Assembly (NCBI RefSeq): GCF_934330165.1
Contig: NZ_CAKRGI010000007.1
Span: 1-64,000 of the forward strand
Length of the DNA: 64,000 nt
Source: an uncultured Mediterraneibacter sp.
GTDB taxonomy: Bacteria; Bacillota; Clostridia; Lachnospirales; Lachnospiraceae
Reading direction: 5' to 3'
The translations under genes were made by a program, and so were the position numbers. The notes beneath the pieces were generated by a model. It saw only the letters and a list, made by a program, of their open reading frames with translations, was not told the DNA's origin and did no database searches. This document shows, in pieces, positions 40,581 to 49,257 of this stretch. Every line of letters starts with the position of its first letter. Position 1 is the first letter of the stretch.

Positions 40581-42754
40581 AGCTTCACACTCTCCACGAT
40601 CCGGCTTTCATAACCGGTATTTTTCAGTTTCTCCTGTACAAATTCTGCATCCTCCTGCGTCGTGTTGGCAAGAAGAATATACAGATTTCTATCTTCCAGA
40701 ATCCCCAGATAATCCGAAGCTCTCAGCTGCCTGCTCAGACTTTCTCCCGCTTCCCGGTACTGCTCCTGTGGAACCAGAAGTGTAAGCAGGGTACACTCTG
40801 CAAGATTTCTCTCCTTCGCCCGTTTATATGCCTGAACCAGCGATGTAAATGCACTGCATTCCATGATTCGGGAATCCTCCATATACCGCTGCTCCTCCAG
40901 TGCATTCATATAACGTCTTGCGTTCAGCACTGCATTCTGGATCAGATAACTGACTACTACCAGGAAGTTTGCCTGTCCCAGAGTCATACGTTCCCATCCG
41001 AGTCCCCAGAGCATAATGAGCATCTGAATCTTTCCACTCTCATAAATCGCATTCACCATCAGCGGATATTTATCATCCATTGACTTATTGATATATACCT
41101 TCTGCTCTTTCAGTTCATCGTATATTTCTGTCATATCACGATAGCGGATTGAATTTCCGAGACTTCTCGCCTTTTCAGAGCTGGCAGAGAACATTCTTGC
41201 GTAATCCTCACTGACCACATTATAGATTGCCACATCCTTTGTATGAAGCAGCCGGGTCATCATCTCGACCGCATCGAACAGAACTTCATCCGGCAGCTGC
41301 TGATCCAGCGTAGATGTAATACTGTAAATTTTTCCAATACTGTCTCTGTGATCGATCAGCTGCTGTTCCAGAACACCTTTTACACGGACATTACTTCCAT
41401 TGATATCCTTGATATCCACGATCTGCCTTGACAGATGCTCTTCCAGTTCCCTACTTTCCATTCGGATCATCTTAATCTGATCTCTCATATACCCTACAAC
41501 AAGTCCCAGAATAAAAAGCTGTGCAACCCATACATACGTGTTGTAATCCAGCACAACTTCAAATCCCGAACGGGTATACATCTGCCGGAACAGATACCCG
41601 GCTACCGCACAAATTGCAGAAAAAGTAGCCTGCTGCTGTCCGTAAATGATCGCAAATAAGAGTACATACAACAGATATGGATCAAGATTTGCAAAATATT
41701 CACTTCCTACCGTCCGGTTATTCATCATAAAGAACGGAATAAAGCAGATTATATTTTCCACAAAAGGGAAAAGCACTTTAAACAGCCATGTCCACTTATT
41801 CAGAAACCGTTTCCACCATGGCAGCTTTCTCTCATTTTCTTTCAGGAAAATATCTTCATGCCGCTTCATATATTTTGTCAGTTTCTTAATAAAAACTTCC
41901 AGCTCACAAAAAGAATGGATTCCATATTCTTCTTCAAAGTTCTTTCCAGACAACACACATTTCCCACCGCTGCCTGTCACTGTCACGATGCTGCAGCTGT
42001 TGCCAAGTCCTTCCCGGATCATTCCTGCAAGTTCTACCTCACTTACCACCCGGTCAGAGGAAAGATGATAGATCATCTGTCCATGTACTTTCTTTTTTAC
42101 TGTCTGATAAATAAATTCCACCGCATCTTTTTCATATAATACCGAGAAAGAATGATACAGATCTGCTTCTATGTACCCTTTTCTCATACTTTCCAGGCAC
42201 ATTTTTGCACAGATATTATTTACATCTTTCAATTCTTTTGGGATGCCGGATACATGATCCAGTCGCAGGATCATCAGATCAATATTCCAGTTTCTGTAAA
42301 AATTCTTACAGATTTCTTCTGCCTGTATCAGTATTGCAGCTCTTCTGTCGCTTCCCGTCGTTGGCTCATCTTCCTGAATATCTTTCTCATAATCTCCGTG
42401 ATACACGTCATCCGATGAAAGGAAAATGAATTTCCCATGCCTGCTTGATGCAAAAGATACAAGTATATTGATCAGATCAGACGTAAAACGGACTGTCTCC
42501 CTGTCTTCTCCTTTCCAGCGGTAATTTGTGTCAAAAGCTCCCAGACAGATCGTCACATCCGGTTTCACACTCTCAAAAATCTCCATCAGATCTTCACTGT
42601 CATAATCGAACTTATATTTTTCAAATACTTTTTCATATTTGCCTTGCGAATACTTATTTCCTGTCAGAAGGAACACCCTGTGCCCTTCCTTTTTCATTTT
42701 CTGGATCAGACTGTTCATCAGACTGCAAGTACCACCTAATAACAGGATGTTCAT
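40577..42754 (-). CDS. pelD: PelD-like cyclic di-GMP receptor with N-terminal SDR domain
   Basis: A 725-residue fusion. Residues 1-300 look like an epimerase-type short-chain dehydrogenase (LLLGGTCSLMNSLI, FLSSDDVYHGD), but the YxxxK catalytic pair is not recognisable. About four membrane segments follow (320-430), then a coiled coil, a GAF-like domain and a degenerate GGDEF domain. In the last, RASD (678-681) aligns with the RxxD cyclic di-GMP binding site, while the GGDEF position reads EDRNL (687-691). That matches PelD, which binds cyclic di-GMP but cannot make it. An SDR extension has been described, to my knowledge, for Gram-positive PelD. It begins 33 bases after the Nudix gene. Confidence 0.85.
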   Translation of the reverse strand: MNILLLGGTCSLMNSLIQKMKKEGHRVFLLTGNKYSQGKYEKVFEKYKFDYDSEDLMEIFESVKPDVTICLGAFDTNYRWKGEDRETVRFTSDLINILVSFASSRHGKFIFLSSDDVYHGDYEKDIQEDEPTTGSDRRAAILIQAEEICKNFYRNWNIDLMILRLDHVSGIPKELKDVNNICAKMCLESMRKGYIEADLYHSFSVLYEKDAVEFIYQTVKKKVHGQMIYHLSSDRVVSEVELAGMIREGLGNSCSIVTVTGSGGKCVLSGKNFEEEYGIHSFCELEVFIKKLTKYMKRHEDIFLKENERKLPWWKRFLNKWTWLFKVLFPFVENIICFIPFFMMNNRTVGSEYFANLDPYLLYVLLFAIIYGQQQATFSAICAVAGYLFRQMYTRSGFEVVLDYNTYVWVAQLFILGLVVGYMRDQIKMIRMESRELEEHLSRQIVDIKDINGSNVRVKGVLEQQLIDHRDSIGKIYSITSTLDQQLPDEVLFDAVEMMTRLLHTKDVAIYNVVSEDYARMFSASSEKARSLGNSIRYRDMTEIYDELKEQKVYINKSMDDKYPLMVNAIYESGKIQMLIMLWGLGWERMTLGQANFLVVVSYLIQNAVLNARRYMNALEEQRYMEDSRIMECSAFTSLVQAYKRAKERNLAECTLLTLLVPQEQYREAGESLSRQLRASDYLGILEDRNLYILLANTTQEDAEFVQEKLKNTGYESRIVESVKL

Positions 42755-42787
42755 ACTATTTAACCCTTCTTATTCATACAGTTCTAT

Positions 42788-43288
42788 TTATTCAAATATC
42801 TGCTTTATACTATCGTAATGAAGAAAAATGCCTTCTTCCGCATAGACTTTGATCTGCTCCTTTGTAGCAAACTGGTATCCATCCGTTTCTTCTGTCTGTA
42901 AATGCAGATCTTTCTCATCTACATCCATCGTAAACCGGTAGACATCGACAAAATAATTGTCTCCCTCTCCCGGATTTTCTCTCTTATAGGTAAAAGCATA
43001 TCCGCCTTCTGCACTGCTTACATCCAGCCCGGTCTCCTCCCTGACCTCCCTCAGAACAGCTTCATAAGAGGATTCTCCTGCCTGGGCAGCACCACCCGAT
43101 ACTTCCCACCAGCCTGCTGCCCACGCTTTTGTCATCACCCGCTTTGTGATCAGATACTTTCCATCCGGTCTTACGATAACTCCCAATACCGTCAGATGAT
43201 ATTCTCCTTCCTTCAGGCACCAGTCATTTCTCTTCATGGTACGTCCAGTCGGCTTTTTCTGTGCATCATAAATATCCCATAACTCCAT
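42788..43288 (-). CDS. Nudix hydrolase
   Basis: A 166-residue protein related to IPP-isomerase-like Nudix enzymes. The Nudix box is complete: GGAAQAGES followed by VLREVREETGL around residues 63-85. These enzymes cleave nucleoside diphosphates linked to another group; the substrate is not predictable. It lies 33 bases upstream of pelD on the same strand and may head the polysaccharide operon, although its role could be unrelated. Confidence 0.9.
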   Translation of the reverse strand: MELWDIYDAQKKPTGRTMKRNDWCLKEGEYHLTVLGVIVRPDGKYLITKRVMTKAWAAGWWEVSGGAAQAGESSYEAVLREVREETGLDVSSAEGGYAFTYKRENPGEGDNYFVDVYRFTMDVDEKDLHLQTEETDGYQFATKEQIKVYAEEGIFLHYDSIKQIFE

Positions 43289-43576
43289 TATTATACTTCC
43301 TTTTCTTTCTTCTTTCCTGAAAGGTTCTTCAGATTATTTAAGCAGCGTACTTTCATTCTTAATTTCTTCTCTGCAAAGAGTAAAAAACTTCCAAATTCTA
43401 TATGAAATTGGAAGCTGAATCATCTATGTACTATATGTATATTAACCTACTAATTATATACAATTTTTTTTTCCATGTCTACTGTCTTATCAACTCTTTT
43501 TATCTTATACAGCCGCCTTTTATTAAGCAGGAAATCTATGCAGTCTGCCCACAGGACCAGGGAAATCCCGACCTGA
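43289..43576. other. intergenic region upstream of the Nudix/Pel operon
   Basis: An AT-rich gap of almost 300 bases between the symporter terminator and the Nudix gene. It should hold the promoter of the Pel operon, but I could not pick a convincing -35/-10 pair. No small gene or RNA is evident. Confidence 0.4.
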
Positions 43577-43610
43577 TAAAAAGGCTATAGAGTTTCTCGC
43601 TCCATAGCCT
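43577..43610 (-). terminator. terminator of the sodium symporter gene
   Basis: The stem AGGCTAT...ATAGCCT (43582-43588 with 43604-43610) is followed on the minus strand by a T run (the A run at 43577-43582). Confidence 0.8.
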
Positions 43611-43625
43611 CTGTCTTTGTTCCTG

Positions 43626-44951
43626 TTAACCGATTCCGCCCAGTGCGATCCCCAAGATCAGCACTAAAAAGCAGACCGGAATATACAGGTATTTACAAAC
43701 CGGTACAAACCATTTCGTAAATGGCTTTTCCCTTCCTTTATTGATCTGCTCTTCCACATAGTCTTTTCCACACATCCAAAAGAACATAATCCCGGCAAGC
43801 CCTGCTCCAAGCGGACAAATATAAATGGACAGCACATCCATCCAGTCAGATACAATTCCCTGAATGAGAACCGAGATCACCGCTCCGATGACTGCGATCA
43901 CCGCACACGCCTGGACTCTTCCAAGATGCAGTTTCTCCTGCACGGTTGCGATCGGTGCTTCATATAAATTGATCAGCGAAGTCAGACCCGCCAGCAGAAC
44001 TGCCACGAAAAAGATCATTGCGATCACCGGTCCTCCCGGCATCGACTGAATCAAATGCGGAAGGAAAATAAATAAAAGTCCCGGTCCTCCCTGATCTAAC
44101 TTTGCCCCTGTGGTCGCCATTGCCGGAATGATAACCAGTGCTGCAAGTATGGCGGCAAGTGTATCAAAAAAAGCGACTCTTGCTGCTGCCGCAGGAATAT
44201 TTTCCTCATCCGACAAATACGATCCATAGATCAGTGTCCCGTTTCCGGCAACGGACAGTGAAAAGAACGCCTGTCCTAACGCAAAGATCCATGTTACCGG
44301 GTCTGCCAGTGCCTTTGGATCGATTCGGAAAATATATTTATATCCCTCTGCTGCCCCCGGCTGGAATGCTACATAAACTGCAAGGATCACGAACAGCCCG
44401 AAAAATAACGGCATCATAAACTTATTTGCTTTCTCGATTCCACTGACAACTCCCAGCATCAGAATCCCCATACATAAGATCAGTGCGGCAATCTGCCAGC
44501 CATTATTTCCAAATGCGGATGCCATACTTCCAAATGCTCCGCTAAATTCCTCCACACCCTTCGGTGCAAGTGTCTTCCCTGTAAATGTTCCCACTGCATA
44601 CTTCAGAATCCATCCCATAACAACCGTATAACCGATTGCCATCGCCATTGCTCCAAGTACCGGGATCATCCCCAACATCTCCCCGTACTTTCTTTTTCCT
44701 TTCCGCTCACATACGATTCCAAACGCATCTACCGGACCGGATCTTGTTGCACGCCCGAAACTCATCTCTCCGATCACCCCGGTAAACCCGACCAGTGCCA
44801 CAAAGATAAAATAAGGGATCAAGAACGATCCTCCTCCATAGGATGAAACTCTTGTCGAGAACATCCAGATATTCCCCATACCGACAGATGAGCCAATGCA
44901 CGCTAAAATAAAGCCCCACTGGCTCTTAAATGACTCTCTTTGCTTTTTCAT
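43626..44951 (-). CDS. sodium-dependent symporter (NSS/SNF family)
   Basis: A 441-residue transporter with about 11 membrane segments, like the bacterial Tyt1 branch of the neurotransmitter:sodium symporters. The first segment reads SSVGMGNIWMFS, covering the usual sodium and substrate site. The Arg of the common VWRFPY motif is Met-Phe-Ser here, as in a bacterial subgroup. Likely substrate is an amino acid, not predictable further. AGAGGAG precedes the ATG. The promoter carries a perfect palindrome, suggesting a repressor or activator site. Confidence 0.9.
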   Translation of the reverse strand: MKKQRESFKSQWGFILACIGSSVGMGNIWMFSTRVSSYGGGSFLIPYFIFVALVGFTGVIGEMSFGRATRSGPVDAFGIVCERKGKRKYGEMLGMIPVLGAMAMAIGYTVVMGWILKYAVGTFTGKTLAPKGVEEFSGAFGSMASAFGNNGWQIAALILCMGILMLGVVSGIEKANKFMMPLFFGLFVILAVYVAFQPGAAEGYKYIFRIDPKALADPVTWIFALGQAFFSLSVAGNGTLIYGSYLSDEENIPAAAARVAFFDTLAAILAALVIIPAMATTGAKLDQGGPGLLFIFLPHLIQSMPGGPVIAMIFFVAVLLAGLTSLINLYEAPIATVQEKLHLGRVQACAVIAVIGAVISVLIQGIVSDWMDVLSIYICPLGAGLAGIMFFWMCGKDYVEEQINKGREKPFTKWFVPVCKYLYIPVCFLVLILGIALGGIG

Positions 44952-44980
44952 AAATTATCTCCTCTGTATCTCCACTCATT

Positions 44981-45023
44981 AGTATAATAGTTCTATTATA
45001 CTTGATATTGAGAAAAGACACAA
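44981..45023 (-). promoter_or_regulatory. promoter of the symporter gene with perfect palindrome
   Basis: Minus strand: -35 TTGTGT (45023-45018), 17-base spacer, -10 TATAAT (45000-44995). AGTATAATAG-TT-CTATTATACT (44981-45002) is a perfect 10-2-10 inverted repeat that covers the -10 and the start site. It is a likely operator. Confidence 0.6.
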
Positions 45024-45031
45024 TCGGGAAG

Positions 45032-46204
45032 TTATTTTTCCGCCCCTATACTCATTTTCACTTCAAATGTCGTCCCGTTATGCTTATTTGTATAAACTTC
45101 AATCGTCCCGTCATGAACCCGCACAACTTCCCGCACCATCGCAAGTCCAAGCCCCACACCTCCGAGCTCCCGGCTTCTTGACTTATCTACCCGGAAGAAT
45201 GGTTCAAAGATCTGCTCCCTGAATGCTTCATCAATCCCATTTCCTGTATCTGAAACCGTCAGAACAACTTCGTTCTTCTTCCTTATTGCCGATACAGTAA
45301 CGGTTCCATCTTCCCGATTATATTTAATCGCATTTTCCACAAGATTATATAGCATTCTATAGATCAGAATATCACTTCCTGTCAAAAATAATTCTCCATC
45401 TGCCTTTTCTCCCGCTCCCTGTGACTTCTGGATCAGTTCAACCTTCTTTTCCTGTGCCAGCGGTTCCAGATCTGTCAGCACTTCCTCGATCAGACCATGG
45501 AGCTCAATTCTGTCATTTCGTGCTACTGTCTGTAATTCGCTCATATCCAAAAGCGTTCTGACCAACTTGCTAAGACGTTCATTCTGCTCCGTTACCATCT
45601 GGATCGTCTCTCCTGCCGCCGTTGTACTCTCTGGATGTTCTGTTGTATGGTATAGATCCAGTTGTGCCTGGATTAAAGCCAGTGGAGTACGTAGCTCATG
45701 TGCTGCATTTCCCGTAAACTGACGCTGCGTCTCAAATGATTCTGAAAGCCGCATAAGCATTTTATTGTAAGATATGCGAAGTCTGTCAAGCTCTGCGATC
45801 TTATTCTCTTCGATCGTATAATCTTTCAGATTCTGTGCCTGAACTTTTTCCACCGTCTCTGAAAATTCTCTGAGGGGTTTCAATGCCCGTCCACTGATAA
45901 AATACGTCGCTGCACCTCCAAGCAGTGCTACAATAAACGTAATCAGAAAGCTTCTGCTTCTATAATCTGATTTGGAATTATAAACCTTCATGGAAAACTG
46001 TGCCACAAAGTCATCCCACTCATTATCCGGAATATCAATGTACACCGATTCCGGCTCTGTGCCATGATCCGTGACAGACTCCTGAAGCGTATCGAAATAA
46101 TAGACTCCGTTTTTATATAAGAAAAAGGTAAGACATCCGCATAATATGGTGATCAACACTGTTGTAAGAAGTGTTAATTTCCACTGGAGTGATATTTTTT
46201 TCAT
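45032..46204 (-). CDS. sensor histidine kinase
   Basis: A 390-residue membrane kinase. Two membrane segments (about 10-30 and 85-105) flank a short extracytoplasmic sensor. A HAMP-like linker follows, then HisKA with the acceptor in NAAHELRTPL, and an ATPase domain with NLVENAIKYN, DTGNGID and GVGLGLAMV. Its ATG overlaps the stop of the response regulator gene by four bases, so the pair is co-translated. The signal is unknown. The divergent redox operon at 47019 is a possible target. Confidence 0.93.
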   Translation of the reverse strand: MKKISLQWKLTLLTTVLITILCGCLTFFLYKNGVYYFDTLQESVTDHGTEPESVYIDIPDNEWDDFVAQFSMKVYNSKSDYRSRSFLITFIVALLGGAATYFISGRALKPLREFSETVEKVQAQNLKDYTIEENKIAELDRLRISYNKMLMRLSESFETQRQFTGNAAHELRTPLALIQAQLDLYHTTEHPESTTAAGETIQMVTEQNERLSKLVRTLLDMSELQTVARNDRIELHGLIEEVLTDLEPLAQEKKVELIQKSQGAGEKADGELFLTGSDILIYRMLYNLVENAIKYNREDGTVTVSAIRKKNEVVLTVSDTGNGIDEAFREQIFEPFFRVDKSRSRELGGVGLGLAMVREVVRVHDGTIEVYTNKHNGTTFEVKMSIGAEK

Positions 46205-46896
46205 GCTTTGCTATTTCCCCCTATCTTATAGCCTTCACCGATTTTGTTCATGATTGGATCATATCCGAGTCCTGCCTTCAGTTTTTTTCGCAAAGAAGAC
46301 ATATGCACTCGGATCGAACCGCTAAAACTGTCCACAGAAGAATCCCAGACATGCTCGATCAGTTCTTCCTGACTGACCGGTCTTCCTTGATTTAAAAGGA
46401 GATATTCTAAAATTCCATTTTCTTTTCTCGTCAACGCAACCGGGTTATCTTCTGCATATGCAACCCTTTCTCTCGTATCAAATCGAAGTTTCCCACATTC
46501 CAGACAGATATTTTTTTGTACAAATTTTCTTCTTGTCAGGCTTCTCACGCGTGCTTCCAGCTCCTGCAGGTGAAATGGTTTTTCCATATAATCATTTGCA
46601 CCGGAATCCAATCCCTCAACCTTATCTGCGATCTGACTTCTCGCAGACAGGATCAATACTTTTGTCTCTTCATTTTCTTTGCGAAGCTCCCGAAGGATCT
46701 CCATCCCATCCACCCCGGGCAGGTTAAGATCAAGCACGATCAGGTCATACAGTTCCTCATAGATCATATCCAGTGCCTGCTCTCCGTCATTACACATATC
46801 CACCTCATACCCTGCCAGATGCAGACTTTTCGCGATCATATCACATAATTTCTTCTCATCTTCAACAACTAATAATTTCAATTTCTTTTTCTCCAT
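46201..46896 (-). CDS. OmpR-family response regulator
   Basis: A 231-residue regulator: receiver with acidic residues in VVEDE and the phospho-acceptor in LIVLDLNLPGVDG, then a winged-helix DNA-binding domain ending KIGEGYKIGG. The frame is open back to 46944, but the promoter's -10 (46929-46924) lies inside that stretch. Translation must therefore begin downstream, most likely at the ATG at 46896 (MEKKKLKLLVV). Partner of the kinase at 45032. Confidence 0.93.
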   Translation of the reverse strand: MEKKKLKLLVVEDEKKLCDMIAKSLHLAGYEVDMCNDGEQALDMIYEELYDLIVLDLNLPGVDGMEILRELRKENEETKVLILSARSQIADKVEGLDSGANDYMEKPFHLQELEARVRSLTRRKFVQKNICLECGKLRFDTRERVAYAEDNPVALTRKENGILEYLLLNQGRPVSQEELIEHVWDSSVDSFSGSIRVHMSSLRKKLKAGLGYDPIMNKIGEGYKIGGNSKA

Positions 46897-46923
46897 TTTC
46901 TTAACAGGAAATTTACATCCCAT

Positions 46924-46952
46924 ATTATATAATGTAGCCATCAAACGGTCAA
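46924..46952 (-). promoter_or_regulatory. promoter of the two-component system
   Basis: TTGACC (46952-46947), 17-base spacer, TATAAT (46929-46924) on the minus strand. It is a strong vegetative promoter and fixes the regulator's start at 46896. Confidence 0.8.
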
Positions 46953-46987
46953 TAAGCTGACTTTGAACAATAACATTGAAAGGAGCG

Positions 46988-47005
46988 GTTACTATTTACA
47001 GTAAC
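46988..47005. promoter_or_regulatory. inverted repeat before the CxxC peptide gene
   Basis: GTTACT-ATTTAC-AGTAAC is a perfect 6-bp inverted repeat lying between an AAAGGAG sequence (46979-46985) and the ATG at 47019. As RNA it is a hairpin that would bring that site closer to the start; as DNA it could be an operator. A related repeat, GTAACT-GAAC-AGTTAC, lies at 48051-48066 before the TlpA-like gene. Confidence 0.4.
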
Positions 47006-47018
47006 AAGTGGTATCTTA

Positions 47019-47159
47019 ATGAAATCAGAAAAAGCAACGCAAATTTTTTTACTTGCAGCCGGTCTTATATTTTTCCTTGTTGGGATTTTCCGTGGAGAAG
47101 CTGCAACTGTACTCAGTAAGGCAATAAAATTATGTATGGAGTGTGTCGGAATTGGATAA
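47019..47159 (+). CDS. CD1871A-family CxxC small membrane protein
   Basis: A 46-residue peptide, too short for most gene callers. It has a charged N-terminus (MKSEKATQ), one membrane segment (about 9-24), the family-typical FRGEAATVLSKAIKLC stretch and a C-terminal CMEC redox pair (C39, C42), ending VGIG. I recognise this as the CD1871A CxxC family, which is regularly encoded just before a membrane 4Fe-4S protein and a TlpA-like protein, exactly as here. It probably relays electrons or thiols across the membrane. Confidence 0.85.
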   Translation: MKSEKATQIFLLAAGLIFFLVGIFRGEAATVLSKAIKLCMECVGIG

Positions 47160-47163
47160 GAAA

Positions 47164-48042
47164 ATGAAATCAAACAAAAACTTTCTGGCCCGCTTCCGCG
47201 GATGGATTCAGGCAGCTGCTACACTGCTGACCAACATTCACATCCCGAATCTGTTTAAAGGGAAAATTTATCAGGGAAATGTAAAAACGATGTGCGTCCC
47301 GGGACTAAACTGTTACTCTTGTCCTGCCGCCACAGGTGCCTGTCCGATTGGAGCTTTTCAAGCCGTGGTCGGTTCTTCAAAATTCAAATTTACCTACTAC
47401 ATCACCGGATTCCTTATCTTGTCAGGAGTTCTATTAGGACGATTTATCTGCGGTTTTCTCTGTCCGTTTGGATGGTTTCAGGATCTGTTGCATAAAATTC
47501 CGGGCAAGAAACTTTCCACCGCAAAACTGAAGCCTTTGCGGTATCTGAAATATGTGATTCTGGTTGTCTTTGTTATACTACTTCCGGCATTTGTAACCAA
47601 TTCACTTGGTATGGGAGATCCTTTCTTCTGCAAATACATTTGCCCACAAGGCGTACTTGAAGGTGCAATTCCACTGTCACTTGCCAACTCAGGAATCCGT
47701 GCCGCGCTTGGACATTTATTTACATTTAAATTCACGATCCTTGTGCTTTTCATCATCCTGAGCATCTTGTTTTACCGTCCATTTTGTAAATGGATCTGCC
47801 CGCTGGGTGCTATTTACTCACTGTTTAACAAAGTATCTTTTCTTAAGATTCAGGTTGATCATGAGAAATGTGTTGGCTGCCAGAAATGCAGCCGTGTCTG
47901 TAAGATGGATGTCAATGTAGTAGACACACCAAACCATCCGGAGTGTATCCGCTGCGGAGAATGTATGAAAGCCTGCCCGACTGATGCAATCTGCTATCAT
48001 TACGGATTTTCAACTAAGAAACAGGCTGAAAATAAAAACTAA
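47164..48042 (+). CDS. membrane 4Fe-4S electron-transfer protein (NapH/YccM-like)
   Basis: A protein of about 292 residues with five or six membrane segments. It has several cysteine motifs: CYSCPAATGACPIG near the N-terminus, CGFLCPFGW, CKYICPQG and CKWICPLG at membrane boundaries, and two ferredoxin-type clusters (CVGCQKCSRVCKMD and CIRCGECMKACP) at the C-terminus. It would carry electrons across the membrane to the extracellular thioredoxin-like lipoprotein encoded next. I chose the ATG at 47164, four bases after the CxxC gene stop; a GTG at 47143 and a TTG at 47152 are alternatives. Confidence 0.88.
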   Translation: MKSNKNFLARFRGWIQAAATLLTNIHIPNLFKGKIYQGNVKTMCVPGLNCYSCPAATGACPIGAFQAVVGSSKFKFTYYITGFLILSGVLLGRFICGFLCPFGWFQDLLHKIPGKKLSTAKLKPLRYLKYVILVVFVILLPAFVTNSLGMGDPFFCKYICPQGVLEGAIPLSLANSGIRAALGHLFTFKFTILVLFIILSILFYRPFCKWICPLGAIYSLFNKVSFLKIQVDHEKCVGCQKCSRVCKMDVNVVDTPNHPECIRCGECMKACPTDAICYHYGFSTKKQAENKN

Positions 48043-48096
48043 TAAAATGCGTAACTGAACAGTTACTAAAATATAATTTAAAGGAGATTTAAAATC

Positions 48097-49038
48097 ATGA
48101 AAAACAAAACACTTAGAACAAACTCAATGAAATTAAAAAAGGTAATCGCTGCATCCCTTGCCATTTCTGTACTTTTTGCGTTTACAGGCTGCGGAAATTC
48201 TTCCTCAACAGACAACACAAATACAAAACAGGAATCTTCTTCCACAACAGAAACAGGCAGCACAGACGAGCTGAACGAAAAACTGAATGACCTTTACCAG
48301 CAGGAAAACCAGCTTTTTGCTGATCACAAAGATGCATGGGACAAAGCCTTTGGTCTTATGAACAAGAACGCTGCCGGTGATGCCATGAGCGAAAACTATG
48401 CTGATTCCCTCGCAAGCACAGTGGAATCTAACAAAGACTCTTTCTCTGAAGAAGAATATGAAACTCTGTGCAAAGACATCGAGACAATCCGCGGAATTGA
48501 AGAAGAAATTGCCAAGCTTGAGAAAGAGATTGCTGCATCCGATTCCTCTGACAGTTCTTCCTCCAAATCAGACGAATCCACAGCTGTATTCAAAGGTTTC
48601 AAAGGAAAAGATCTGGATGGAAACGATGTAGATGACAGTCTTTTCGCTAAAAACAAAGTTACAGTTGTAAACTTCTGGTTCAGCGGATGCAAGCCATGTG
48701 TCGGAGAGCTCTCTAAGCTGAATGAATTAAATGAGAAACTCAAAGAAATGGGTGGCGAAGTTGTTGGTATCAATACGGATACTTTAGACAACAATGAAGC
48801 AGGAATCAAAGAAGCAAAAGAAATCCTGAAAGCTCAGGGCGCTTCCTACAAGAACCTGACTTTCGATTCTAATTCAACAGTTGGAAAATATGCTGGAAAC
48901 ATTATGGCATTCCCTACAACCGTTCTTGTAGATAAAGACGGAAATATCGTTGGGGAACCTTTCATGGGTGGCATTGACGATCAGTCAAACTACGATCAGC
49001 TAATGAAACAAATTCAGTCCATACTTGATCAGAAATAA
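48097..49038 (+). CDS. TlpA-like thioredoxin-fold lipoprotein
   Basis: A 313-residue exported lipoprotein. The signal peptide ends in a lipobox FTGC (about residue 30). A Ser/Thr-rich spacer and a coiled-coil-like region rich in Glu and Lys follow (about 50-150). The thioredoxin fold comes next, with the active-site pair in SGCKPC (WCxxC type) near residue 200 and the cis-Pro in AFPTTVLVDKDG. It probably reduces disulfides or peroxides outside the membrane, using electrons from the 4Fe-4S protein. AAAGGAG lies 10 bases before the ATG. The gene ends at a strong terminator. Confidence 0.9.
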   Translation: MKNKTLRTNSMKLKKVIAASLAISVLFAFTGCGNSSSTDNTNTKQESSSTTETGSTDELNEKLNDLYQQENQLFADHKDAWDKAFGLMNKNAAGDAMSENYADSLASTVESNKDSFSEEEYETLCKDIETIRGIEEEIAKLEKEIAASDSSDSSSSKSDESTAVFKGFKGKDLDGNDVDDSLFAKNKVTVVNFWFSGCKPCVGELSKLNELNEKLKEMGGEVVGINTDTLDNNEAGIKEAKEILKAQGASYKNLTFDSNSTVGKYAGNIMAFPTTVLVDKDGNIVGEPFMGGIDDQSNYDQLMKQIQSILDQK

Positions 49039-49088
49039 TGAGACTATGAAAAAAGTCTGTAAATAGGATTCTTCTATGATAATGCAAG

Positions 49089-49127
49089 GCGAAAAGCTCA
49101 TTTGCTGGGCTTTTCGCTCTTTTTTTA
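49089..49127 (+). terminator. terminator of the redox operon
   Basis: GCGAAAAGC (49089-49097) pairs with GCTTTTCGC (49109-49117), followed by a T-rich tract. It marks the left edge of the decayed island. Confidence 0.9.
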
Positions 49128-49138
49128 TATATTACTGA

Positions 49139-49253
49139 GAACTTGTCCGCAAGAAAGACCTGATCCGTCTCTGTGAAAAACACTCTGACTGTGTATTTTT
49201 TATGTTTTACAAATGCTACTCTGATCGATGAAGAGTTTGCAGATGAGATGCTC
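49139..49253 (+). pseudogene. radical SAM protein fragment, frameshifted
   Basis: Translates as ELVRKKDLIRLCEKHSDC then VFFMF; after one extra base at about 49208 it continues TNATLIDEEFADEML. This matches the stretch following the cluster-binding region in a family of radical SAM proteins (RKKDLIRLCEKH...TNGTLID). Both ends are missing. It ends within about 5 bases of where the oppositely oriented recombinase fragment ends, so the two were joined by a rearrangement. Confidence 0.55.
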
Positions 49254-49257
49254 CCTC

